This document shows, in pieces, positions 1 to 9,268 of a DNA stretch of 51,539 bases. A model generated the notes under the pieces. That model saw nothing but the letters and a program-made list of their open reading frames with translations, made no database searches and was not told the DNA's origin. Origin of the DNA: CAZHZT01 sp964537285 (GTDB taxonomy: Bacteria; Bacteroidota; Bacteroidia; Chitinophagales; Saprospiraceae); NCBI GenBank assembly GCA_964537285.1, contig CAZHZT010000031.1:1-51539 (forward strand), written 5' to 3'. Both the position numbers and the translations under genes were made by a program. Positions within the stretch are counted from its first letter, which is position 1. The number at the start of each line of letters is the position of its first letter.

Positions 1-133
1 GAATTGAATACAGCCTTGATTTTTTGCTACTTTTTTATCAAGAAAAAAGTAGATAGATCTTTGATTAACAAACTTTTGTAAATATTTTGCAAAATATGAG
101 TCATCCCGAGAACTCGGGATGACTCATATTTAC
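1..133 (+). repeat. Family A dispersed element, copy 1 (truncated by window edge)
   Basis: This is the right-hand part of a dispersed element that recurs at about 7949-8280, 18479-18818, 24184-24453 (inverted) and 26364-26634. It contains the shared core CAGCCTTGATTTTTTGCTAC followed by an imperfect palindrome around TTTTTTATCAAGAAAAAA. It ends in a perfect 18-bp stem with a 2-nt loop (93-110 / 113-130, core GAGTCATCCCGAG). The hairpin lies only a few bases beyond the stop codon of the minus-strand gene at 137, so it probably also terminates that transcript. Confidence 0.8.
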
Positions 134-136
134 AAC

Positions 137-3100
137 CTATTCCCCTCCTCCTTTCTTCTTTTTAAAAGGATTCCACTCTTTTAGTTTTTCTTCGGCCTTT
201 TTCTTGGCCTCTTCTGCAGCTTTGCGCGCTTCCTCTTCCGCTTTACGCTGAGCCTCTTCGAGTTTGCGTTTAGCTTCTTCTTCGGCCTTTTTCTTTTCCG
301 CTTCCGCTTTCAGGCGTGCTTCTTCCGCTTTTTTCTCGGCTTCTTCCTGAGCTTTTTGTTTGGCCGCGTCAAGTTCTTTTTGAGCTTCTTCCTTGGCCTT
401 ATCAATTTCTTCGGTCACTTTCTGGGTTGCTTCTTCTTTAGCATCATCGATTGCTTCCTTAACACTTCCCGCAACTTCGTCTTTGACGCTGGATTCTCCA
501 TCAGTGCCTACTAATTTAACCTTAACTTTTGGATCGTTCAAAGTGCCGGTTAAGCCAATATTAAAGTTAAAAAACTCGGCTTTATTGATATTCAGGCCGA
601 GCTTAGAAGCCTCTTTGGTAAGTGCGTCCAGGCCTTCGCCTACTACTTCACCTCCGGGGATATCTTCGACATATTTTCTAGGCACTTTTGCCTTAATCAC
701 ATAATCCATTCCTCCTGTGATTAAATGAGAACCTCCAATTTTTAAATCAATATCATCTACCTTTTCATCAAACTCTTCTACAGTGACTCTGCCATCTTCA
801 ATATGGAACCAGTTGCGGGAGTCTTTAATTGAAAAGTTATTAAATTTTTGCCCGACATTGAGTTGATTTCCTAGCTCTCCAAGCGGCTTGAAGTCCTTGA
901 TTATGGCATCAATGGTTTCAATGAAACCATCTGCGTTAAAAGTAGTGAAGTCGGGCATCAGATCTTTTCCCAGAAGACCGTTCATACTTAGATCCATAGA
1001 AAACTTCCCATTGATATATTGGCCGATGGGCGCTACTGCCTGGAAAGTATTTAATGTATTATAAGTTTCCGGGAAACTCAAGCTCTGCACTTTGGTCATC
1101 ATATCAAAGGCAGGTTTCTCCGGATTTTTTGCATCATAACTTCCGGCAAAGGCAAGTTGCCCTCCCAGGGCCTCAGCGGTAACATCCTCCAGTCCTGCTT
1201 TTTGATCTTTTACCACAACTGCACCTTTTACGTTGCGTAGTTGCATGCTTCCGTAAGTTACGTTAGCCATATCGGCGGTCAAATTAAAATCAATATTAGC
1301 CGGAATTTCAATAGGTTCGTAGCTTTCGGTTGCTGCGGGTTCGCTTTCAGAGGTCGTTTGCGCTGTTGTTTCTTCCGTCATAAATTGATTTAAATCAAAA
1401 TTTTGGGATTTGAGGAAGAAATCGCCTTTCAACGTTTCCTGTTCAAAAGCATACCCAAAGAGGTTTTCGGCTTTTCCATTGGCTTGCAAGTCGCTATTCC
1501 CGATATCTATAGAAAAATTATCTAATAAAAACTCATTTGAAGTGATAGAACCTTTAGCTACAATGTTTTGCAAATCGTAATCTCCGTAGATGAGCTTTTT
1601 GATTTCGGCATCCATAGCAAAACGAAACTGGTCGAACACTTCAGCACCTTCAGTAGACTCTTCTGTTTCACTTGTCGTAACCACTTCTTCAGATTCTGAG
1701 TAATCGGGCATCCATTCATCGGCATTGAACACGTTTGAGCGAACCTTCAAAGTGCCCTCCATAGTCTTATCAGGTCTTATGTAGGCCAGAAAGTTCTGAA
1801 CATTTCCAGTTGCAGAAACATCACTGCTGCCCAGCTTAGCTTCAAAGTCAAGCAGTTCAATCGTTTGGGGAGAGAAGTTTACAGTGCTTTTTTCAATAGC
1901 AATAGCCGGATAATCCGGGCCTTTATATATTATATCCCGGGCCGATACGGTACCTTCCATTTGAATTTTTTCATAAGCCTCTGACTCGAAATATGAATAC
2001 TTTGCAAGTACATAAGCTTTTGATTCTATTACACCTGTTAACTGATCTACGCCCTCAACCGGAAAAGCTTTTATGAGATTTCCCAAATCCAGTTTACCCT
2101 CGGTATCCAGGTGGAAGTTCGGATCAGACATAGGTCTTCTTAAAAAAAACTTGATTTTAAACGGATCTTCATCCAACTTGAAGTTCAGTGTAGCAACGTC
2201 TACAACCAGGTTATCGTAATTATCCATGGTAAAATCCGGGCTATTCACAGTAGCCTTAGTATTGATTTCATTCACACCAAGAGGAAGGCCCGGGTACTTG
2301 AAACTGCCGTTCTGTACATCAAGAAAAACATTGAAAGCAGGTAGCGCTCCGGTTTCTCCATTGTATTTCCCTTTAACAGCAGCATTCATCGAAAAAGCAC
2401 CGGAGGCCTTAACTCCTTTATAATCCTTGATATAAGCATAAGGAATCAATGATAACACACTTTTAAAATCATTTCCGGGGGCATTGACAAATATATCCAT
2501 CTCAATATCCTCTTCATTCAACTGAACAAAGCCTTCGGCCAGGAGACGTAAAGCATTAACTTTTAAATCATTATCCTTAATAGTGAACTTCATATTGTCG
2601 GTATTCACATTCAATATCGCATCAAGGTCAATTTTTGCTTTATTTAAATAGGCAATGCCTCCATAATCAACGGTTATAGCTTCGATTGCTGTTTCAGTAT
2701 TCAAATCGTAAACAGACTCATTAAAATCGCCTTTGCCGGTATGATCCAGGCCTTTTATTTCTGTATAGATCCCGCTGGTTTTATCATGATAGACAAAATG
2801 AGCATTTTGGATAGCGTATTTATTTAAGTTGACTTCATATTCGTAGGCCACTTCGGTCGTTTCCTCTGTTTCTACAGCCGTAGAATCTACTTTTACAATG
2901 TCGTAATTCGCCGATCCGTCTTTATTTACCAAAATATTGATATCAGCCTGATCAAGCAATACGGATTTAACCGAAATAGCTTGCTCGTTATTTCTGAGTG
3001 AATTAATCACCGACATGATATCGAGCCGAAGAGCAATTTCCTTAGCTTTAGCCAGGGGAATTCCTTCGAAAGTTCCCATACCAATAACTTCTAAATCTTC

Positions 3101-3319
3101 GAGACCAAAGGAGACATCAGGAAAGTTTCTCAATAAAGATAGGTTGACATCTTTAAAATCAACCTTAGCATTTAAACTATTATTCACTTCTTCTTTTACC
3201 TTTGCAAGAAGTTCGTCTTTAAAGAAATAAGGAATGGCAACGGCTGCTCCAATTAGGAGTATAAGAAGTATCAAAATGATCAAAAGTAATCGTCGAAAGA
3301 TCCTGAAAGCTTTTTTCAT
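137..3319 (-). CDS. AsmA-like envelope protein with long charged C-terminal coiled coil
   Basis: The 1060-residue product starts with a basic patch and one hydrophobic segment at about residues 10-31, followed by a large beta-rich region typical of the AsmA/TamB-like envelope family. The opening after the TM segment (FFKDELLAKVKEEVNNSLNA) is characteristic of AsmA. Such proteins are anchored in the inner membrane, face the periplasm and are implicated in lipid transfer or outer-membrane assembly; that role is family knowledge. From about residue 950 to the end the sequence is a Lys/Glu/Ala-rich coiled coil, reminiscent of TolA, finishing with a lysine cluster and GGGE. This tail is unusual for the family. 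The gene is divergent from rnd with 41 bp between the starts, so the two share a short promoter region. A hairpin of repeat family A follows the stop. Confidence 0.85.
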   Translation of the reverse strand: MKKAFRIFRRLLLIILILLILLIGAAVAIPYFFKDELLAKVKEEVNNSLNAKVDFKDVNLSLLRNFPDVSFGLEDLEVIGMGTFEGIPLAKAKEIALRLDIMSVINSLRNNEQAISVKSVLLDQADINILVNKDGSANYDIVKVDSTAVETEETTEVAYEYEVNLNKYAIQNAHFVYHDKTSGIYTEIKGLDHTGKGDFNESVYDLNTETAIEAITVDYGGIAYLNKAKIDLDAILNVNTDNMKFTIKDNDLKVNALRLLAEGFVQLNEEDIEMDIFVNAPGNDFKSVLSLIPYAYIKDYKGVKASGAFSMNAAVKGKYNGETGALPAFNVFLDVQNGSFKYPGLPLGVNEINTKATVNSPDFTMDNYDNLVVDVATLNFKLDEDPFKIKFFLRRPMSDPNFHLDTEGKLDLGNLIKAFPVEGVDQLTGVIESKAYVLAKYSYFESEAYEKIQMEGTVSARDIIYKGPDYPAIAIEKSTVNFSPQTIELLDFEAKLGSSDVSATGNVQNFLAYIRPDKTMEGTLKVRSNVFNADEWMPDYSESEEVVTTSETEESTEGAEVFDQFRFAMDAEIKKLIYGDYDLQNIVAKGSITSNEFLLDNFSIDIGNSDLQANGKAENLFGYAFEQETLKGDFFLKSQNFDLNQFMTEETTAQTTSESEPAATESYEPIEIPANIDFNLTADMANVTYGSMQLRNVKGAVVVKDQKAGLEDVTAEALGGQLAFAGSYDAKNPEKPAFDMMTKVQSLSFPETYNTLNTFQAVAPIGQYINGKFSMDLSMNGLLGKDLMPDFTTFNADGFIETIDAIIKDFKPLGELGNQLNVGQKFNNFSIKDSRNWFHIEDGRVTVEEFDEKVDDIDLKIGGSHLITGGMDYVIKAKVPRKYVEDIPGGEVVGEGLDALTKEASKLGLNINKAEFFNFNIGLTGTLNDPKVKVKLVGTDGESSVKDEVAGSVKEAIDDAKEEATQKVTEEIDKAKEEAQKELDAAKQKAQEEAEKKAEEARLKAEAEKKKAEEEAKRKLEEAQRKAEEEARKAAEEAKKKAEEKLKEWNPFKKKKGGGE

Positions 3320-3360
3320 TATTTGATGGCTTTTGTTTTAATTTACTAACTTATAAAATA

Positions 3361-4563
3361 ATGCACTCAATCGAGTTTACTTACACGCTTATCAATTCCA
3401 CGGAAACCCTAAAAAAGTTCAAAGATCAACACAAAGATGTAGATTGGATTGCTATCGATACAGAATTCATCAGCGAAAAACGCTACGAACCACTGCTTTG
3501 CCTGATCCAAATTGCTTCGGTTCATGGATTGTATCTCATAGATACCATAGAATTCGAGGAAATACATCCATTTTTTGAACTCATTGAAAACCCCAAAATA
3601 CTTAAAATTACGCATTCAGGGGAAAATGATTACCGCTTGTTTTTTCAAAAATTTGACATTACACCAAAAAATATTTTTGATACTCAAATCGCTGCCGGTT
3701 TAGTTAGTACAGACTATCCGATCTCTTTCCAGCGATTGCTGGAAAGAGAATTAAAAGTTCAAATTCCTAAAGGACAAACGGTGACCAACTGGGACGCGCG
3801 GCCCCTAAGCAAGAAACAAATCCAGTACGCTCTGGCAGATGTTCACTACCTGCCTGCGCTGTGGGACAAATTAAGCGCTCAAATTGCTCAATTCCAAAGA
3901 GAAGATTGGGCCCAAGAAGAATTCAGCATATGGGAATCAAGAGCATTCTTTGCTACCGACTCCTATTCACGCGCCATCAATAATCCAGTAATTCGAAGCC
4001 TGAGCTTTCGCAGAAAAGTATTTTTTATTCGCCTATACAAATGGCGACAGGAAGAAGCTGAGAAACAAAACCTTCCGCGCGAAACAATTCTTCCGGAAAA
4101 AACCCTGGTATTACTGGCTCAATTTGTAAATAAGCAACGCCGGTCGATAACTAACCACCGCCGCATTTCCAGTCGTTTCATACAAAATTATTGGGACACT
4201 CTAAAAACGCTCTTCGAACAGGAAGCCAGCCCCGAAGAGAAAGAAATGATCGATAATATTCCCCGCGACCCAATTATAAGTGAACGTTACCACCTTACCC
4301 TGGAATTGGTATATTGGTTGATCAAATACCGCTGCCAGGAGTTGCACCTGGCTCCTCCCCTACTTCTTAGAGGCAATGCGCTCAGGAAATTAAAGCGCTC
4401 CCCGGACTTCCTGGAAGATACATTCAATAAAGGCTGGCGTAAAGACCTTGTAGGGCCAACATTGATCAGCTGGTTAAAGGATCCTGAGAAACTACAGGTA
4501 AACTGGAACGATAACAAACTAGAAATAGGAAGAAACATGAGTCATCCCGAAAATCCGGGATGA
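3361..4563 (+). CDS. rnd: Ribonuclease D
   Basis: The 400-residue protein has a DEDD 3'-5' exonuclease domain at the N-terminus. The first motif is IDTEFISEKRY (D33, E35), followed by PLLCLIQIA, and the later YALADVHYLPALW supplies the last motif. An HRDC-like helical region follows (about residues 215-290, RKVFFIRLYKWRQEEAEKQN). RNase D trims 3' ends of tRNA precursors and other stable RNAs. The last residues (MSHPENPG) are encoded by a repeat hairpin (4535-4570) in which the stop codon also lies, so the native C-terminus was probably reshaped by a repeat insertion. The ATG at 3361 puts the start right after the divergent promoter space shared with the AsmA-like gene. Confidence 0.9.
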   Translation: MHSIEFTYTLINSTETLKKFKDQHKDVDWIAIDTEFISEKRYEPLLCLIQIASVHGLYLIDTIEFEEIHPFFELIENPKILKITHSGENDYRLFFQKFDITPKNIFDTQIAAGLVSTDYPISFQRLLERELKVQIPKGQTVTNWDARPLSKKQIQYALADVHYLPALWDKLSAQIAQFQREDWAQEEFSIWESRAFFATDSYSRAINNPVIRSLSFRRKVFFIRLYKWRQEEAEKQNLPRETILPEKTLVLLAQFVNKQRRSITNHRRISSRFIQNYWDTLKTLFEQEASPEEKEMIDNIPRDPIISERYHLTLELVYWLIKYRCQELHLAPPLLLRGNALRKLKRSPDFLEDTFNKGWRKDLVGPTLISWLKDPEKLQVNWNDNKLEIGRNMSHPENPG

Positions 4564-4570
4564 CTTATGT
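4535..4570 (+). terminator. Repeat-derived hairpin at the 3' end of rnd
   Basis: Arms 4535-4549 (ACATGAGTCATCCCG) and 4556-4570 pair with one G-T mismatch around a 6-nt loop. This is the terminal hairpin of repeat family A occurring alone. The rnd stop codon TGA (4561-4563) lies in the right arm. It sits between two convergent genes and may terminate both, although no clear U-tract follows. Confidence 0.6.
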
Positions 4571-4588
4571 CTACCCTTTATCTTTTCG

Positions 4589-4945
4589 TTAATAATCGAA
4601 GAAAACGATGAGAACAAGTACCAAACCTACCAAAAAGGCAATGCCACCGATCCAATTGATGCCAATGATTGCTGCTGCTGCACCCGCAATCATAAAGATC
4701 ACGCCTAGCTTAAAGCGATCATCCCGGGTAAAATCGCCGCCGGTACCCTCTCCGTATTTCTTCTCCCATTTTTTCTGAAGTTTGTCGGCCAGTTTTTCTT
4801 TGCGCTTTTCAAGCCGCTCGCGCTTCTTTAAAGATTTTTTGCTTTGAACGACTGTAGCTTCTGTAGCCGCTACAGCTCCATAGGCTGGAGTAGAAAAAAA
4901 GCCAACAGCAAGAATTAGAATACCAAATAGATGAATTATTTTCAT
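4589..4945 (-). CDS. Small exported or membrane protein of unknown function
   Basis: The 118-residue product begins with a hydrophobic signal-like segment (MKIIHLFGILILAVGFFSTP, likely cleaved near AYG-A). A very basic stretch follows (about residues 35-65, KKSLKKRERLEKRKEKLADK), and the C-terminus has one or two TM segments (about 78-116, rich in Gly/Ala/Ile, ending VLIVFFDY). I recognise no named family. Similar small signal-plus-basic-plus-TM proteins are common in Bacteroidota, and no function can be assigned. The gene is convergent with rnd and is preceded by a family B palindromic element. Confidence 0.7.
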   Translation of the reverse strand: MKIIHLFGILILAVGFFSTPAYGAVAATEATVVQSKKSLKKRERLEKRKEKLADKLQKKWEKKYGEGTGGDFTRDDRFKLGVIFMIAGAAAAIIGINWIGGIAFLVGLVLVLIVFFDY

Positions 4946-5010
4946 TACAATTGTATTTATTACAGTAAACGAGAAACCCTAAAGTATTTGTTTTGAAGGG
5001 TAAAATAACA

Positions 5011-5182
5011 GAAATTCTCGTTTTGGAAATCCAAAACCAAATTTTTACGCCGCTTCGCGGCGAAATTTTCTTTTGAGGGAGGCCGAATGGGCTATTTTGC
5101 TTCGCAAAATAGCCCATTCGGCCTCCCTCTCAAAGGAATTTCGCGCCGTAGGCGCGTTTATTTTTCAAAGCGAGAATCGCTG
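5011..5182. repeat. Family B palindromic element, copy 1
   Basis: The centre is a perfect 26-bp inverted repeat (5075-5100 / 5104-5129, 3-nt loop) reading GAGGGAGGCCGAATGGGCTA on its left arm. It is flanked by smaller hairpins CGCCGCTTCGCGGCG and GCGCCGTAGGCGC and by outer ends ATTCTCG / CGAGAAT. Two further copies lie at 23404-23573 (inverted) and 40519-40668. It occupies the region just upstream of the AddB-like nuclease gene. I see no coding potential. Confidence 0.85.
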
Positions 5183-5199
5183 GTAAAATAATCCATTGA

Positions 5200-7932
5200 A
5201 TGCAAAAACTGGAATACATTTTTGGGATTAACTTCGATGATACGATCGGGAGGTTTTTTCATAAAAGTACTTTTGGCCGTTTGTATGTCGGCCCTAAAGC
5301 TTTAGTGATAAGGCTTGAAAGATATTTAGGCTTATCCTTTCCCGATAAAAATGTTCAGCATTTGAGAGTTGAACAATACAGGCAGGTTCTAAACCTTTTC
5401 TTAAAAAATACTTCCAATGAAGCTTTTTTTAAACGCTCCTTTGAAGCAAATCCCTTAGGAACTGCTTCCTACCTCCTCCAGATGAGGGATGAGCTCGTGG
5501 GAAGTGGCTGGAATTTTGAATTTAGCAATAAAACACCTCAACGGATTCAAACCATTGCCCGGGTAGAATCTTATCTCCAGAATCCTTCACAAGGAAAATA
5601 CATCAAATGGGGTATTAACGACAGAATTAATGACATCATTCAAACCATTCCTCTGAAAAGAAAAGGCCTGGATAGCTTGGGTATCATCTACCTAAATGAG
5701 CCTTTAGAATGGCTTCCAATACCTTATCAAAGATTGTTTTCTGCCTTAACAGCTTCGGACATATCCATTTCTCCCTTTTCAACAGCTCCTCCTTCAACCG
5801 TTCAGGCGGAAAGTGATCTGGAAAAGTTTAAAGCCCTTGTTAGCGGTAATGCCCAAACCGCCGAATTCAATGGCGATGGAAGTTTAATAAATTTCCACTT
5901 CAAACACCAATCCACGGCAGCTACGTTTTTGGCCAGACTCCTTAAGCTCAACCCTGATTTCCGGCCACTTTGCCTAATTAGTAATAAAAGTCGGTTACTT
6001 GATGATGCTCTGGTTAAAGAAGGACTTCCAAGCATGGGTATTGCCTCTGGCTCAAGCGCTCGCCCTAGTTTACAACTGCTTAAACTGGCTCAGGCGTTCA
6101 TTTGGCATCCCATTGATCCGCTAAAGGTACTTGAATTTGCCACCTTACCAATCCAACCACTAGACGAAAAACTAGCTCGACAAATTGCCTTGGTTTTAGC
6201 CAAAAAGCCCGGACTCAACAGTAGCGAATGGAACTATGCCATAAGAAAGTACTTTCAGGAGCTAGAAACATCCACCGCCCCGGGAGCCAAAAAGGAATTG
6301 ATAAAAATGCGGAAGGAATACCAATTCTGGTTTAAAAGAGAAAGGTATTCTCCTCTGGAAGGCGTCCATAAATCAAAGGTAATTGAAATTTACCAGCACC
6401 TCTGTGACTGGGCTTTTCAGGCATCATCTGAAGATGATCTCCAAAATAGTACGCTCAAAGCACTGAGTGAACAAAGTCGTCAAATCGTAGAAATATTAGA
6501 GACTCTTCCCGATAACGAAGCCCAACTCAGTCCTTTACAGTTAGAACATATCGTGCGCGCCATTTTCGAACCTGCCTCAGTAGCCATTAATCCTCAGGAA
6601 AAAGGAAGGCTGCCCTTTTTTCACCATCCCGGAAATTGTGCAGATACTCCACAAGAACTACTTTGGTGGGCTTTTACAAGGCGAGAAACCGAGAATTTCT
6701 TTTCTAAATGGTATGCTTCCGAAATTAAATACCTCGAAGAAAATGAGGTATTCCTGCAGCAAGCTGATATAAAAAATAAGCTTCAAAATGCTCACAACCA
6801 ACTAGCAGTGCTAAAAACTCAAAAGCGACTGTTATTGGTTATCCCTGAAAAAATAGACGGGAAGGAGGTCTTTCCTAATGCACTCTATGATATTTTAGAA
6901 GCTTCAGCACAAAATCTCAATAAAGTTTCTTTCCATCCTGAAAACCAGGCAGACATTGAACGCCTGAAGGCTTGGTTTAAAATCCCTCAACTTGAACCGG
7001 TTCCGAATCAAACCCTTATGAATACCGGTCATTTTCTTGCAATAGATAGTGCTCCCGCCATTGAACGCCTGAATTCCGTGAGTCCTACAGATCTGAATAA
7101 GCTTTTTTACTACCCCCATCAATGGTTTTTTTCAAAAATCACCCGTTTCCGAAAAAGTTCTCTTGCAGGAATAACCCCTGACACTACACTCATCGGAAAT
7201 TTGGCACATAAGTTTTTTGAAAAACTATTGCCGGAACCTTTCCGGGAATGGAACAAAGCTTCCCTGGAAGAATGGATTGAAGCAAAAGCCGATGAAATAT
7301 TTATTACTGAAGGGGCAAGCTTATTGATGTATGGCAGAGAACCCGAAAAAATCCATTTTATTAACAACCTTAAATTTTCTGCCTGGAACCTTTGCCAAAT
7401 GATTATAACCAATGGCTGGGAAGTAAAGGAAACCGAAATGAGGCTCGAAGGCGAATTTGCGAACCTAACCTTAACTGGAAAAACCGACTTAGTGCTTCAA
7501 AGAGAAAAAGAAATTGCCATCATTGACCTCAAATACAGAGGAGGCAACAGATATTCGCAACTTATTAAAAACAACGAAGATCTGCAACTGATTCTTTACG
7601 CACACCTCTTGAAAAACGAGGATATTATCCCGCACACGGCTTACTACATTATCAAAGATGCCAAAATGATTGCCCGCAACACAAGTGCTTTTGCCGACTG
7701 TATCGCCATTCACCCTGATCAGGATAATCAAGAGATCATTGATCAAATCATGAAAGACATGAAGGCTACTTTGAAGTGGCGCATCCATCAGCTAAAAAGC
7801 GGGCAATTGGAATTAAGAAGTGTACTGACAGCTCAAACACTTGATGACATCTACGGCGAAGCGCTCCTCCAAGTACTGGAAATGAAAAACGAAGATGCTC
7901 CTTTTGACGATTTTAAGCTGCTTATAAAATAA
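5200..7932 (+). CDS. AddB-like PD-(D/E)XK nuclease family protein
   Basis: The 910-residue protein ends in a RecB-family nuclease domain. LAHKFFEKLL (about residues 667-676) is the leading helix motif, and GKTDLVLQ followed by IAIIDLKYRGG (about 760-785) supplies the D...DxK catalytic core, followed by the Q-containing helix DLQLILYAHLL. The N-terminal two thirds resemble the AddB subunit of AddAB helicase-nucleases. The usual P-loop position reads LYVGPKALVIRLERYLGL, with no GK[ST], so the ATPase-like part looks inactive. The family acts in double-strand-break processing. No AddA/UvrD-like helicase gene is in the window, so a helicase partner, if any, is elsewhere. Confidence 0.8.
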   Translation: MQKLEYIFGINFDDTIGRFFHKSTFGRLYVGPKALVIRLERYLGLSFPDKNVQHLRVEQYRQVLNLFLKNTSNEAFFKRSFEANPLGTASYLLQMRDELVGSGWNFEFSNKTPQRIQTIARVESYLQNPSQGKYIKWGINDRINDIIQTIPLKRKGLDSLGIIYLNEPLEWLPIPYQRLFSALTASDISISPFSTAPPSTVQAESDLEKFKALVSGNAQTAEFNGDGSLINFHFKHQSTAATFLARLLKLNPDFRPLCLISNKSRLLDDALVKEGLPSMGIASGSSARPSLQLLKLAQAFIWHPIDPLKVLEFATLPIQPLDEKLARQIALVLAKKPGLNSSEWNYAIRKYFQELETSTAPGAKKELIKMRKEYQFWFKRERYSPLEGVHKSKVIEIYQHLCDWAFQASSEDDLQNSTLKALSEQSRQIVEILETLPDNEAQLSPLQLEHIVRAIFEPASVAINPQEKGRLPFFHHPGNCADTPQELLWWAFTRRETENFFSKWYASEIKYLEENEVFLQQADIKNKLQNAHNQLAVLKTQKRLLLVIPEKIDGKEVFPNALYDILEASAQNLNKVSFHPENQADIERLKAWFKIPQLEPVPNQTLMNTGHFLAIDSAPAIERLNSVSPTDLNKLFYYPHQWFFSKITRFRKSSLAGITPDTTLIGNLAHKFFEKLLPEPFREWNKASLEEWIEAKADEIFITEGASLLMYGREPEKIHFINNLKFSAWNLCQMIITNGWEVKETEMRLEGEFANLTLTGKTDLVLQREKEIAIIDLKYRGGNRYSQLIKNNEDLQLILYAHLLKNEDIIPHTAYYIIKDAKMIARNTSAFADCIAIHPDQDNQEIIDQIMKDMKATLKWRIHQLKSGQLELRSVLTAQTLDDIYGEALLQVLEMKNEDAPFDDFKLLIK

Positions 7933-7948
7933 ATTCTATGCATAGAAA

Positions 7949-8280
7949 ATGAGCCATCGCGAATTTCAAGGAACTTCACATTGTCACAATATTTAACAAT
8001 AGATTCTGTAAATCAATATATTAGGACCGGCCTTATTCAATTTAGCTTTTTGAAAGGCTGGCAGCCGTTAAAAAATGAATACTGTTTGAGCCGACGTAAG
8101 GAGGCGAGTTTATTCATTTTAGGCTGCCAGCCTTTCAAAAAGCGTTAAAAATTGAATACAGCCTTGATTTTTTGCTACTTTTTTATCAAGAAAAAAGTAG
8201 ATACCTCATTGATTAACAAATATTTAAAAAGCTATCTAGCAAAGAGGAGTCATCCCGAAAATTCGGGATAACTCCTCTTT
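7949..8280 (+). repeat. Family A dispersed element, copy 2 (long form)
   Basis: This element fills the space between the convergent AddB-like and GT2 genes. It shows a 22-bp inverted repeat (8045-8066 / 8122-8143, core GGCTGGCAGCC) enclosing about 55 bp, the shared core CAGCCTTGATTTTTTGCTAC, and a terminal hairpin (8241-8259 / 8262-8280) that ends 6 bp before the GT2 stop codon. Other copies replace the inner arm or delete the enclosed segment, so the element is modular. I see no ORF in it. Confidence 0.85.
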
Positions 8281-8286
8281 CTAATA

Positions 8287-9237
8287 TCAATCATCTCCAC
8301 CAAGTTCTTTTTCAACAACATACCTGTTCCGATCCGGTGAATTCCGGGAAACCAATTCTGCGAGAAAGCCCGCTGTGAATAGTTGTACTCCGATAATAAG
8401 GAGTAAAATGCCAAAAAAGAACAGAGGCCTGTCCGATAAGCCTCCTTTATAAGATTCGGAGAAAAACTTGTGAATGGACAAGCCGAACAAGGTAATGAAT
8501 CCGAGTACAAAGGAGATGGTGCCAAGGGAACCGAAAAAATGCATTGGCTTTTTCCGGAATTTTCCGACAAAAGTGATGGAAAGCAGGTCAAGGAAACCAT
8601 TGACAAAGCGTTCGAGGCCGAACTTGGTCACCCCGTATTGTCTGGGACGATGTTGCACCACTTTTTCCCCAATTTTTTTATACCCGGCCCACTTGGCAAT
8701 AACAGGGATATAACGATGCATTTCTCCATAGACTTCAATATTTTTCACCACCTTGCCATTGTAGGATTTTAGCCCGCAATTGAAGTCATGCAACTTAATA
8801 CCGCTTAATGCACGGGTAGCCCGGTTGAATAGTTTAGTCGGTATGGTCTTAGTCAGAGGATCATAGCGCTTTTTCTTCCATCCCGAAATCAGGTCGTACC
8901 CATCGTCTTTGATCAGGCTGTACAATTCCGGTATCTCATCCGGGCTATCCTGAAGATCGGCGTCCATGGTGATGACCACATCACCTTTTGTAGCCTGAAA
9001 GCCTACATGTAGCGCTGCGGATTTTCCGTAGTTTCGCCTAAACTTTATCCCCCTGACATTGGGATTTTTTTCTGCCAACTCCTCAATGATTGTCCAGGAG
9101 TTATCCGTACTCCCATCGTCCACCATGATGATCTCGTACTTAAATTTGTTTTCATCCATTACGCGCCGGATCCATGCTTCTAATTCCGGCAGAGATTCCT
9201 CTTCGTTTAACAATGGAATAACAACTGAAATATCCAT
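8287..9237 (-). CDS. Polyprenyl-phosphate-type family 2 glycosyltransferase (DPM1/GtrB/ArnC-like)
   Basis: The 316-residue product has a GT2 catalytic domain with the nucleotide-sugar pocket VVIPLLNEEESLPEL and VDDGSTDNS and a DxD motif in MDADLQDSPDEIP. Two TM helices follow at about residues 235-258 and 270-292. This is the layout of enzymes that move a sugar from a nucleotide donor to a polyprenyl phosphate at the inner face of the membrane (family knowledge). It is the last gene of a minus-strand operon with the DUF4199 gene (31 bp gap) and the dihydroorotase-like gene. The sugar cannot be told from the sequence. Confidence 0.88.
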   Translation of the reverse strand: MDISVVIPLLNEEESLPELEAWIRRVMDENKFKYEIIMVDDGSTDNSWTIIEELAEKNPNVRGIKFRRNYGKSAALHVGFQATKGDVVITMDADLQDSPDEIPELYSLIKDDGYDLISGWKKKRYDPLTKTIPTKLFNRATRALSGIKLHDFNCGLKSYNGKVVKNIEVYGEMHRYIPVIAKWAGYKKIGEKVVQHRPRQYGVTKFGLERFVNGFLDLLSITFVGKFRKKPMHFFGSLGTISFVLGFITLFGLSIHKFFSESYKGGLSDRPLFFFGILLLIIGVQLFTAGFLAELVSRNSPDRNRYVVEKELGGDD

Positions 9238-9268
9238 TTTAGGTTAACTTTTTGTAATTAGAATAAGT

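Noticed and set aside
393..704. Plus-strand ORF antisense to the AsmA-like gene
   Set aside because: Low-complexity shadow of the Lys/Glu-rich coiled coil.
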